This document shows positions 55,093 through 62,940 of a stretch of 64,000 nucleotides of DNA, piece after piece. Every line of letters starts with the position of its first letter. Within the stretch, counting starts at the first letter, position 1. The stretch is from the NCBI RefSeq assembly GCF_900156475.1, contig NZ_FTNR01000003.1, positions 186,001 through 250,000 on the forward strand, read 5' to 3'. The DNA comes from Natronorubrum thiooxidans (GTDB lineage: Archaea > Halobacteriota > Halobacteria > Halobacteriales > Natrialbaceae). The notes beneath the pieces are model-generated. The model was not told the DNA's origin. It saw only the letters and a program-made list of their open reading frames with translations, and did no database searches. A program made the position numbers and the translations under genes.

Positions 55093-55372
55093 TCGATTCT
55101 ACCGTCTCGAGCAGAAATCCGTTCGGGAGAGTCATAGTCAGACCGGCCGCTGTCGCTAACGCGCCAGTGGAGCCATCTACTGCCCAGACAGTCCCATCAG
55201 AAAGACACGCATTTAGAATTGAATATCTATCTCTTATATCGAAATACGGTACTACTCTGCAGTATTATACAGTTAAGAGTGACAGAATATCAGTCATACA
55301 CCGGTAATTAGCGACTGATCCCAAACCAGTTTGGGCAAGTTCTTTTGCCCGGGTAGAATAGAACAGTAGCTG

Positions 55373-56119
55373 ATGAGTAGCCCAGACGGCTCCGGACGAC
55401 CGAGATACGATCGAGACGGGCTCTTCAGCGCGCTCGCCGACGAGACCCGGCGCGAGGGCCTCCAGATCACCCACGAGCAGTCGCCGACTGGGCTCACAAA
55501 AGCCGAACTCGCTGCCGAACTCGTCTCGAGAACCGCTGTCGACACAGCCGCCACGGTGACCGACGACGATCGACAGCGTGCGCTCGTCGACTGTCACCAC
55601 CGGCTGATTCCCGCGCTGGCCGACGCTGACCTCATAACGGAGTTCGATGACCGAATCGTAGCGACCGACCACTGGGCGTTCGACGACGCCGAACTCATGA
55701 CCGTGATCGCTGGGCAGACAACCGATTACGGAACTGATCTCGACGCGTTGTTCGAGGCACTCGCCGACGCCAGACGCCGAACGACGATCACCGTCCTCGA
55801 GGATCGACAGCAACCGCTTTCAGTTGACACGCTTGCCCGTGAGATCACAGCCAGCGAGGCGACCCCGTCCGACGGCGAGGATCCACAGGATCGGATCGAA
55901 CAGACGCTGTCGACGCTGACGCACGTCCATCTCCCTATCTTACACGATTCGGGGCTCATCGGCTACGACGCTCCAGCGCGCCGCGTCTCGTATGAGGGCC
56001 ACCCGATGTTACATGCTGGCTGGCTCGAGGAGACACACGAACGCGGATCACACGCGGACACTCGGGATCGGTTGCCGGAACCGGGACCGGAACTCGTCCG
56101 ATCCGGTATCGAACGGTAA
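55373..56119 (+). CDS. Double winged-helix protein (DUF7344-like)
   Basis: The 248-residue protein holds two related winged-helix units. The first covers DGLFSALADETRREGLQITHEQSPTGLTKAELAAEL and its wing; the second begins LDALFEALADARRRTTITVLEDRQQPLSVDTLAREI. Both end in the pattern H-x-x-L-P-x-L-x-D-x-x-L-I (HHRLIPALADADLI and HVHLPILHDSGLI). Such tandem DUF7344 proteins are common in haloarchaea and probably bind DNA. About 280 AT-rich bases precede it, with TATA-like words near 55225-55245. Confidence 0.75.
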   Translation: MSSPDGSGRPRYDRDGLFSALADETRREGLQITHEQSPTGLTKAELAAELVSRTAVDTAATVTDDDRQRALVDCHHRLIPALADADLITEFDDRIVATDHWAFDDAELMTVIAGQTTDYGTDLDALFEALADARRRTTITVLEDRQQPLSVDTLAREITASEATPSDGEDPQDRIEQTLSTLTHVHLPILHDSGLIGYDAPARRVSYEGHPMLHAGWLEETHERGSHADTRDRLPEPGPELVRSGIER

Positions 56120-56195
56120 GGGCGACTCGCGATCGGGTCCACGGCCCAGAACGGATACAATAACACTTACCCACTCGCTCCTCTCACCCTCGCAC

Positions 56196-57029
56196 ATGAT
56201 TGAAAGCGACTGGGGAGACTGGCTCGTTCGCGACGTCGAAGACGCAGCCCCCGAGGGTGTCGCCGTCTGGTATCTCGGCTGTAACGGCTTCGTTCTCAAG
56301 GGGTCCGAGGGAACGACGATCTACATCGATCCCTACCTCGGGCTGGGCGATCCGCCACGAACCGTCCGGATGATTCCCGTGCCGTTCGATCCCGAGGACG
56401 TCGCCGAGGCCGACGCAGTCCTCGCGACGCACGAACACACGGATCACGTCCACGGCGCAAGTCAGGCCCCAATCCTCGAGTCGACGGGGGCGACCTTCTA
56501 CGCGCCAGACGACAGCCTCGCCGTCGCCCGTGAGGAAGAAGCGTGGGAAGACGAGTGGGATCTCGAGGCCGATCAGTTCGCCGAAGTGAGCGAGGGTGAC
56601 ACCGTCGACATCGGCGAGTTCACCGTCCACGTCGAGGTGGCCAACGATCCCGACGCAACCCATCCGGTCAGCTACGTTTTCGAGCACGATGCCGGAACGT
56701 TCTTTCACGGCGGCGATACGAAGCCGACCGACGAGTTCGAGCGCATCGGCGATGCGTACGACATCGACCTCGGTGTCCTCGCGTTCGGCACCGTCGGCCG
56801 GATTCCGGACAAACAGACGCGCGAACCGAAGCGGACCCGCTGGTACAACGACGAAAACCAACTCGTCGAGGCCGCCTCGGCCCTCCAACTCGAGCGAGTG
56901 TTGCCGAGCCACTGGGATATGTGGCGCGGGCTCACGGCGGATCCGAAAGCGCTCCATCACCACGCAAAGAGTTTCGCGTCGCCACAGCGACTGGAACTCG
57001 TCGAGATCGGTGATCGGGTCGACCTGTAG
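56196..57029 (+). CDS. MBL-fold metallohydrolase, UlaG-like
   Basis: This 277-residue protein has the beta-lactamase-fold motif THEHTDHVHG (HxHxDH), later His in DPDATHPVSYVFE, Asp in HGGDTKP and His in LPSHWDMW, so the two-metal site is complete. AVWYLGCNGFVLKGSEGTTIYIDPYLG matches UlaG-type lactonases, which open L-ascorbate-6-phosphate and similar lactones. The ATG at 56196 is the first that gives the family N-terminus. Upstream frame sequence overlaps the DUF7344-like gene and is unrelated. The natural substrate in haloarchaea is unknown. Confidence 0.85.
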   Translation: MIESDWGDWLVRDVEDAAPEGVAVWYLGCNGFVLKGSEGTTIYIDPYLGLGDPPRTVRMIPVPFDPEDVAEADAVLATHEHTDHVHGASQAPILESTGATFYAPDDSLAVAREEEAWEDEWDLEADQFAEVSEGDTVDIGEFTVHVEVANDPDATHPVSYVFEHDAGTFFHGGDTKPTDEFERIGDAYDIDLGVLAFGTVGRIPDKQTREPKRTRWYNDENQLVEAASALQLERVLPSHWDMWRGLTADPKALHHHAKSFASPQRLELVEIGDRVDL

Positions 57030-57068
57030 CGATTGACGAATAACTTGATCGTGAGATTGTCCGCACAA

Positions 57069-57074
57069 TTTATA
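57069..57074 (+). promoter_or_regulatory. TATA box of the acidic coiled-coil gene
   Basis: TTTATA lies 26-31 bases before the ATG at 57100, the expected leaderless spacing. This AT-rich spot gives the acidic-protein/HisG-like pair a promoter of its own. Confidence 0.6.
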
Positions 57075-57099
57075 GTAATGGTGTGGTAACGTTGGCCTC

Positions 57100-58818
57100 A
57101 TGAGTACCACCGCTGACACGGACGACGTGATCGAGGTCAGTGCTGATGGATTGTCGGTCGAAAAAACGTTCACGGCGGATGAGTTTCCCGTGCCTGCGAT
57201 CCGGTTCGAGATCGACTCGGACCACGACGAGCAGGTCGCATTCCGACTCTCCGAGGAGGTTCCCGAGTCGTTCCCGATGGACAAAGTCGGATTTCACCCT
57301 GACTACCACAGCGACGACTGGACGGCGTTTCAGGACAACCACGTCGAGTTTACCGGCCGGATCGAGCCGGACGAACAACTCGTAACAGTCTATGGCATTC
57401 GTATCGACGACGAGAGCGACGCCGAACCGTTCATGACGGAGCCGGAAATTGTCGAGGTCAGCCCCGACGGCGAGGGTGGCTCCGACGCTGAAACGCTCGA
57501 TGACGACGTCATCGGCAACATCGTCGAAAACGATCGCAACCAGCCCGTCAAGGACATGATCTCCGGTGAGTCGGATACCGTCCCCGGACTCGAGGACGAG
57601 GAGAGCGAGGAAACGGCCGCCGACGATGCTGCTGCTGCGGCTGAAGCTGACGAGCAGACCGACCTCGAGAATGAAGACGGCGGTCTCGACCTCGATCTGG
57701 ATCTCGGCGACGTGGAGACGGAGCCCGAGCCGGTCGACGACGAGGACGAGCCGGAAGACGACACGCCGGACATCGATCTCGGGTTCGGTGAAGACGACAT
57801 TCCGGGTTCCGACGACGAGGATGAATTGAGTGCGACTGGCCTCGAGATCGACCTCGGTGACGACAAAGACGACGAGGACGACCTCGACGAGGAAGACGAG
57901 GAAGACGTCAAACCGGACCTCGACGACGAAGAGACGGACGAGACCGATGACGTCGAATCGGATCTCGACGAGGAAGACGCCGAACCGGACCTCGACGACG
58001 AAGAGACGGACGAGACCGATGACGTCGAATCGGATCTCGACGAGGAAGACGCCGAACCGGATCTCGACGACGAAGAGACGGACGAGACCGATGACGTCGA
58101 CGAGGATGTGCTCGAGGACGACGTCGAGGACGATCCTGAGGACGACACTGAGACTGCTCTCGAAACGGCCGCCGCCGAGTCGACACCGGATGCAGACGAG
58201 TCGACACCGGACGCAGACGACAGCCCGGTGGCTGAGACGGCTGCCGAACCGGCACAGCCAGCGGCCGACACGACGGCTGCGACGACAGCGACGACGTTCA
58301 ATGGCTCCGTTGTCGACCAGCTCGTCACGGAACTCCGTGACGGCGACCTCGACGAGGACGAGCGGGAGGCTCTCCGGTCGGCACTCGATCTCGAGCCGTC
58401 CGGCCCCGAGATCGCGAAAGTCGAGCATCTCCAGTCTCGCATCGAGGAAGTCGCTGCCTACACCGACGCCCTCGAGCAGTTCCTCGAGGACAACGGCACC
58501 GGAAAACAGCTCATCGAGGACGTGCAGGCGGATCTCGAGTCCATCGAAGCCGACCTCGACGAAATGGACGACCGTGTTGGCGGTACCGAGGATCGTCTCG
58601 ATGACGTCGAGGACGAACTCGAGGCTGTCGACGACGACGTCGACGCCCTCGAAGACGACGTGACTGACCTCACGGACGATGTTGACGATCTCGAGGCAGA
58701 CGTCGAAGCCCTCGAAGACGGCCTCGAGGATGTCGAAGACGACATCGAAGACGTGCGCGCGGACGTGACGGACATTCAGGAGTGGCGCGACCAGCTTGGC
58801 TCGATGTTCTCGAACTAA
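57100..58818 (+). CDS. Hyperacidic protein with internal repeats and C-terminal coiled coil
   Basis: The 572-residue protein has three parts. Residues 1-115 form a beta-rich domain (FPVPAIRFEIDSDHDEQVAFRLSEEVPE, split in the protein at natural strands). Residues 115-400 are extremely acidic and low-complexity, with a 24-residue unit (DLDDEETDETDDVESDLDEEDAEP divided over the repeat) present nearly three times. Residues 430-565 form a long coiled coil with a strict 7-residue pattern (DRLDDVEDELEAVDDD type). There is no signal peptide. It may be a scaffold or spacer in the cytoplasm. The next gene starts 57 bases downstream on the same strand. Confidence 0.8.
   Translation: MSTTADTDDVIEVSADGLSVEKTFTADEFPVPAIRFEIDSDHDEQVAFRLSEEVPESFPMDKVGFHPDYHSDDWTAFQDNHVEFTGRIEPDEQLVTVYGIRIDDESDAEPFMTEPEIVEVSPDGEGGSDAETLDDDVIGNIVENDRNQPVKDMISGESDTVPGLEDEESEETAADDAAAAAEADEQTDLENEDGGLDLDLDLGDVETEPEPVDDEDEPEDDTPDIDLGFGEDDIPGSDDEDELSATGLEIDLGDDKDDEDDLDEEDEEDVKPDLDDEETDETDDVESDLDEEDAEPDLDDEETDETDDVESDLDEEDAEPDLDDEETDETDDVDEDVLEDDVEDDPEDDTETALETAAAESTPDADESTPDADDSPVAETAAEPAQPAADTTAATTATTFNGSVVDQLVTELRDGDLDEDEREALRSALDLEPSGPEIAKVEHLQSRIEEVAAYTDALEQFLEDNGTGKQLIEDVQADLESIEADLDEMDDRVGGTEDRLDDVEDELEAVDDDVDALEDDVTDLTDDVDDLEADVEALEDGLEDVEDDIEDVRADVTDIQEWRDQLGSMFSN
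57911..58100 (+). repeat. In-frame 72-bp tandem repeat
   Basis: A 72-bp unit begins at 57911, 57983 and 58055. The first two copies are complete and nearly identical, and the third is cut at 46 bases by a switch to different acidic codons. It encodes a 24-residue acidic block. The near-identity in DNA shows a recent expansion, so copy number may vary between strains. Confidence 0.85.
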
Positions 58819-58875
58819 CGCGGTATCGTTCCCGAAACGCAACTCGTTTATCCGTTGCCGGTCGAGAATCGGTCG

Positions 58876-59814
58876 ATGGGCGAGACGATTCCGATCGCAG
58901 TTCCACGGAAAGGACGACCACTCGAGTCGGTACTCGATCGACTCGCCAGTCGGCTCGACGTTCCCGAGCTCGCAGACGATATCACGTCGACACTTCGTCA
59001 CGAGAAAGCACTCACGAAGGGAACGATCGAACCCGACGGCGATGCAGCTGCAAATGACGTCTACCATCGTCTCGCCACGTACAGCTCTGTCCACGACCCC
59101 ACCGAACCCGAGTACACGCTCTTGCGAGACGACCGCGCCGGCAAACCCCGTCGGATCGTCTTCGACAGCGTCACGATTCCGCTTGAGGGTATCGAAGGTG
59201 TCGACGACGACGCAGCGATCCAGCTGATCGGTCGCGAAGAGCCGTTTCGAGCGCTTCGAACCCACGAGTTTGCACTCGGGTTCGACAGTGCCGATCTCAT
59301 CCTGGAGGAAGTCGTCGAACTCCGTCCGGAGCCGCTCGGCAGAATCGAAGACATTAACGCCCGGATCAACCCCTCTGATACCGACGTTCGCGTGATTACG
59401 GGGCTTGGCGACACTGTCTACCATACGCTGATGGCGACCCCCGAGATCGCCCCTGCTGTCGGCTCGCTCGATCGGACGTTCCTCGAAGGCTACGAGGGAC
59501 CGCTGTGTATCGAACCCCGGTATGAACGGCTCGTCCAAGCCGTCCTCGGGACGCAGACGCTTGATGGGGTCCAATTCGTGTATCCCGAAAACGGCCGCGA
59601 GGAAGAAGCCGCGATCGCTGACACTGGACTTGGCGTCTACCTGACGGTGACGGGCTCGACGGCTCGAGACCACGGCCTGTTGCTCGGCGAGCAGCTGTTC
59701 CCGAGCGAAACCGTCCTGTTGGAGAGCACGCCGACGTTGACCGAGACGATGACGGCCGTTCGCTCGTTGTTGAACGGGGCCGACCTCGAGACGGAACTGA
59801 CGGTCGAACAGTAA
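58876..59814 (+). CDS. Uncharacterised protein with HisG-like N-terminus
   Basis: The 312-residue protein starts with IPIAVPRKGRPLESVLDRL, which resembles the opening strand and phosphate loop of HisG (IAxPxKGRL). The end, TGLGVYLTVTGSTARDHGLLLGEQLFPSETVLLES, recalls the PRPP-binding STGTTLRxNxL region of HisG in order and position. The middle differs, and a VITGLGDTVYHTLM segment is unique. True HisG is expected elsewhere. It could be a diverged phosphoribosyltransferase or ligand-binding protein. It is in the same transcription unit as the acidic coiled-coil protein. I do not recognise a named family. Confidence 0.55.
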   Translation: MGETIPIAVPRKGRPLESVLDRLASRLDVPELADDITSTLRHEKALTKGTIEPDGDAAANDVYHRLATYSSVHDPTEPEYTLLRDDRAGKPRRIVFDSVTIPLEGIEGVDDDAAIQLIGREEPFRALRTHEFALGFDSADLILEEVVELRPEPLGRIEDINARINPSDTDVRVITGLGDTVYHTLMATPEIAPAVGSLDRTFLEGYEGPLCIEPRYERLVQAVLGTQTLDGVQFVYPENGREEEAAIADTGLGVYLTVTGSTARDHGLLLGEQLFPSETVLLESTPTLTETMTAVRSLLNGADLETELTVEQ

Positions 59815-60107
59815 CAAAGCGGCTGCAGGTTTGTAACACAGCCAGCAAAGAGTGACAACTCGAGACGCTGGTCCGTTTTCGATCCCACTCTTAGACCGTG
59901 TGCCGAGTGGACACTGGAGTCAAAACGCTCGCGAGCTACTCCGAACCGGCCGATAACCCGCGAATGAGGTTGTGTCGAACGAACGGGAACCAACCGATTT
60001 TGATATATCAGTATGAGGTTTATTTGCTCGAGTAGAGGCAAATATATTGAGTGAAAAGTGAGTAACTACCAGAATAGAGGAACAGAACACAGCGAAAACC
60101 ATACTCG
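59815..60107. other. AT-rich non-coding region with short inverted repeats
   Basis: No gene is visible. From about 59990 the sequence becomes AT-rich and contains a perfect palindrome TGATATATCA (60001-60010) and an inverted repeat TATTTGC (60021-60027) / GCAAATA (60038-60044). It lies between the convergent ends of the HisG-like gene and the tyrosine recombinase. The repeats may be terminators for either side, protein-binding sites, or a recombination site for the adjacent recombinase. Confidence 0.4.
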
Positions 60108-61145
60108 CTACACGGAGAGCGAATAGATGTGCTCGAGATACGTTTCCCGGACTCGGTCGCCCCAGTTGTGAGTATAGGTATCGATCACGTCACTGGCGAC
60201 GTCCCCGCGAAGATACTGGACGATCCCGCGATCACCCGTTCGGTCCCGCAGGTGTGTCGTAAAGAAGTGTCTGAAATAGTGTGGGGTGACGTTCTCGGCA
60301 GCGCCGCCGCCGGTTCGGTACCAGCCTCGCTCCCGGGCATACTGCTCGACGACGTGGTGGACGACGTTTGGCGTCAGTCGCTCACCCCAGCTGTCTGCCG
60401 TTCCGACGAACAGTGGCTCTGTCGCTGCACCCGTCGTCGTTCTCGAGGGCGTATCCGGTCGCACTGCAAGCCACCGGACTAACACGGCTTTCAGTTCCTC
60501 GTCGATCGGGACAACGGTCTCGCGTTTGCGTTTGTTCGATGCCGTCCGCAGTTCGCCGCCGGATTCACGTCCATAGGTGTGCTCAGTGGCGACAAATAGT
60601 GAGTCCGGACGGCCCGCGATATGCGCTCGTGGCTGCCACGTCTGGGCCTCATGTGCGAGGTTGAGGTCGATCAGATCGAGGTTGCAGAGTTCGCCGGCTC
60701 GGATCCCGGTTTTCAACAGCGTAGTCACGAGCGCTCGGTGGAGTGGATGGCGAATATCCGTGACGAACGATCGCATCTCGGGCAACGTCACGTCACGCCG
60801 GGTCGGGTTCGATTCGATCGATTCGGTCATCTCCTCCAAGACGACCGTCATCGGATTCTCCTCGACGTGTCCAACTCGCTCGAGATAGCTGTAAAACCGG
60901 TTGAGATACGACGCATACGTCGCGACGGTGCTCTCTGAGTGTGTGGTTCGAAGCTCGTGTACCCACGCCATACAGTCCCGGTAGCTGGCTGCTGGTGGCG
61001 TCTTGTCGAAGCGGTCGTCGAGGAACTGCTCATATTCCGAGAGCACGCGCTGATAGGCCGCTGCAGTGCGCTCGTTGCGGCCGTGGTGTTCGATGTCCTG
61101 CAGGAAGTATTCGACCGTGCCCGACTGCTGGTGGCCCTCAGTCAT
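60108..61145 (-). CDS. Tyrosine recombinase, haloarchaeal XerC/D-like
   Basis: The 345-residue protein has an N-terminal SAM-like core-binding domain (about 10-105) and a C-terminal catalytic domain. Visible catalytic residues are Arg in LLKTGIRAGELCNL, the HxxR box in TPHYFRHFFTTHL, and the nucleophile Tyr in DTYTHNW. The LGH-like segment is YLRGDVASDVID, where Arg-Gly-Asp replaces the usual Leu-Gly-His; this is common in haloarchaeal members. The ATG at 61145 overlaps the stop of the DUF5805-like gene by 8 bases. It may act in chromosome dimer resolution or mobile-element integration. Confidence 0.88.
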   Translation of the reverse strand: MTEGHQQSGTVEYFLQDIEHHGRNERTAAAYQRVLSEYEQFLDDRFDKTPPAASYRDCMAWVHELRTTHSESTVATYASYLNRFYSYLERVGHVEENPMTVVLEEMTESIESNPTRRDVTLPEMRSFVTDIRHPLHRALVTTLLKTGIRAGELCNLDLIDLNLAHEAQTWQPRAHIAGRPDSLFVATEHTYGRESGGELRTASNKRKRETVVPIDEELKAVLVRWLAVRPDTPSRTTTGAATEPLFVGTADSWGERLTPNVVHHVVEQYARERGWYRTGGGAAENVTPHYFRHFFTTHLRDRTGDRGIVQYLRGDVASDVIDTYTHNWGDRVRETYLEHIYSLSV

Positions 61146-61527
61146 TGTTGGTGACCACGTAGCCGCCCTCACGGCCGCTGTATCGGATCGTGTTCTCGTC
61201 CTGCAAACGCTGTAGCTCCGCGTCGAGATCTGCTTCGACGTCGTCGATAAGCGCCTCGACCAGCCCATCCCAACCGAGGACGCCCTTTCGCTCGAGGACC
61301 TCGAGAATCCGATCTGCGAACTCGTCGTCAGGTGCGGACCCGGTGTCGGTTGGAGCGCCGGCCGAAGACTGATCGGCTGGGATCTCGAACTCCTGGCGTC
61401 CCGCCTGTACCATCGTTCTGACGAACTCGCTTTGACTCATCTCGAGGGCGTCGGCTTGGGCCTCCCAGATTTCCTTTTGATACTGTGGCACGTACGTCTT
61501 TACAGCGACACGGTCGTCGTCGGCCAT
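61138..61527 (-). CDS. DUF5805-like protein, partner of the recombinase
   Basis: The 129-residue protein has an N-terminal ribbon-helix-helix-like region (RVAVKTYVPQYQKEIWEAQADALEMSQSEFVRTMVQAG), a Ser/Pro/Asp-rich linker, and a C-terminal winged-helix-like part (DEFADRILEVLERKGVLGWDGLVEALIDD, then LQDENTIRYSGREGGYVVTN). I recall DUF5805 proteins as directly upstream partners of XerC/D-like genes in haloarchaea. It probably binds DNA and controls or directs the recombinase. The ATG at 61527 is preferred over one at 61557. Confidence 0.78.
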   Translation of the reverse strand: MADDDRVAVKTYVPQYQKEIWEAQADALEMSQSEFVRTMVQAGRQEFEIPADQSSAGAPTDTGSAPDDEFADRILEVLERKGVLGWDGLVEALIDDVEADLDAELQRLQDENTIRYSGREGGYVVTNND

Positions 61528-61956
61528 ACGCTGGTGCTCACAGCGAAGACACTTCAATCTAACCTACATTCACAAATAAGGGCATTTATTTGGCTCTGCA
61601 GTGCCCCAGTTCGGCCGGTGATAGTCGATTATATTGATATACAGGACTGCAAAATATCGGATAGTAGGACTATATATGAGTCTAAACAGAGAGGGCGACG
61701 TCGATGCCAGCATCGGTTGAGGGGACACATCGCCGATCAGAACTGAAAGAAATTCTATATTCATCCCACTGCAATCTCGTGCGGTATCGATGAGTGTCCT
61801 CGACTGAATGACGCCAATCAGCACACAAAAGCGGCAATATTTGAGTGACTATCTCGAGGCCCAGACCCTAGGGGTCACGGACCGAAAAGAGGAGTCTACA
61901 GATCGCCGTCGCACGCCATTTTTAGTATGTTATTTGATACGATATCGGAGGGTGTG

Positions 61957-62265
61957 TCACAGTCTGTGTAATTGGGTAGCTAGGTCTCGGGTTGTCGATC
62001 CAACCGCCACTGCATGAATCGTTGTGGCCTGACGAATCGTGACCATCGCTCGAGTCAGTGGGTTGCCCCAGCGTCGGTCGCAGATCGCCAAGACACGATT
62101 CGACGGCTGCCAGTCTTCGAGATGCACGGATGATTCCAGCGGGTCGCTTACAGAACGACCGAGTTGCCTAGCGTGGTACATCTCACCGATCGCTGCTCGA
62201 GAGAAATCGTTGTTCTCGAGGAACTCACGGATCGTCGCTGTGATCGGGTCAATGAACGCGTTCAC
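61957..62265 (-). CDS. Hypothetical protein or gene remnant
   Basis: A 102-residue frame has protein-like features in its first half (MNAFIDPITATIREFLENND and EMYHARQLGRSVSDPLE) but no recognisable domain. It lies in an AT-richer decayed region and is in a different reading frame from the candidate upstream at 62382-62717, so both may be pieces of one frameshifted gene. No promoter is obvious. I give it low weight. Confidence 0.25.
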   Translation of the reverse strand: MNAFIDPITATIREFLENNDFSRAAIGEMYHARQLGRSVSDPLESSVHLEDWQPSNRVLAICDRRWGNPLTRAMVTIRQATTIHAVAVGSTTRDLATQLHRL

Positions 62266-62381
62266 GTATCGAGGGCTGGTGGTGCCGCGGAGACGTCGTC
62301 GGCCTCGGTTTCCGATCGTGTCGGCAGCCGATCTCGAACTGGTAGGCGAGCCACGTCTCGTGGTATGCTATGTTACAGAAT

Positions 62382-62717
62382 CTACTGTCCGAACCGCTCA
62401 CGGACCCGCTCAAGGCACTCGTCGAGTGTGTCTCGAATGCGTCGCCCGGGAGCCTCGCATTGGTGTCTGTGGACCACGTCACGGACTGCTTCAGGCGACC
62501 GAACGCCGTCGGTATCGCTGACAGACGCATCGCTGTGCGTGTATCCGAGAATCCAGTTGTCGCTGATCAAAAGATCGAACACCCGAAAGCCATCACAAGA
62601 CCGCTCAACGCGCCGTGATCGATTGCGATGAGAACGCAACACGAGGCCCGCGTTGGCAGCGTTTCGAAACGCTCGTCGGCCAGCGATGTACCAGCCGGTT
62701 TGAACGAGGTTGAACAC
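62382..62717 (-). pseudogene. Hypothetical protein or gene remnant
   Basis: This 111-residue frame contains a plausible stretch (RVFDLLISDNWILGYTHSDASVS, within residues 45-70) but is Arg-rich and lacks the low-pI composition of real haloarchaeal proteins. It may be the 5' part of a broken gene whose remainder lies in other frames down to 61957. No homology is recognised. Confidence 0.25.
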
Positions 62718-62940
62718 ATATATTGCATGCTGCTATATCTAAATCTCCCGTGCTGATGTTGCGAAGATAGTTCTATAATGTACAGGTTCCACTCCAAACA
62801 AGCCTGAAAGAATCGGTTGTTAGAATTTGAGAAGGGTGATTTGAGAAACTCATCGGAAACCAATCACGAACGGTCGGAGAAAAGACCGATCAAGACAGCG
62901 CCGCCGCTACCGAGCAGGCACACCCAAAGGGAAGAACCCG

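Larger units (their letters stand above)
61528..62940. other. AT-richer region without recognisable genes
   Basis: Over 1.4 kb between the recombinase pair and the transposase I see no gene I can name. Frames here are short, overlap in several registers, and lack the acidic composition of neighbouring proteins, which suggests decayed genes. Segments 61560-61960 and 62700-62880 are clearly AT-richer than the rest of the window. The latter probably includes the left end of the insertion sequence. Two minus-strand frames are listed separately as weak candidates. Confidence 0.5.

Noticed and set aside
57911-58100. Possible CRISPR-like repeats
   Set aside because: The repeats are contiguous, 72 bp, in frame and coding, with no spacers.
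57070-59817. A 915-codon open frame on the minus strand
   Set aside because: It is exactly antisense to the acidic coiled-coil and HisG-like genes. High GC and the GAC/GAG codon bias of acidic proteins remove stops from the opposite strand; the predicted product is rich in Val, Phe and Arg with no domain.
61808-62017. Plus-strand frame of 69 codons in the accessory region
   Set aside because: No domain, atypical composition and no promoter; treated as part of the decayed stretch.
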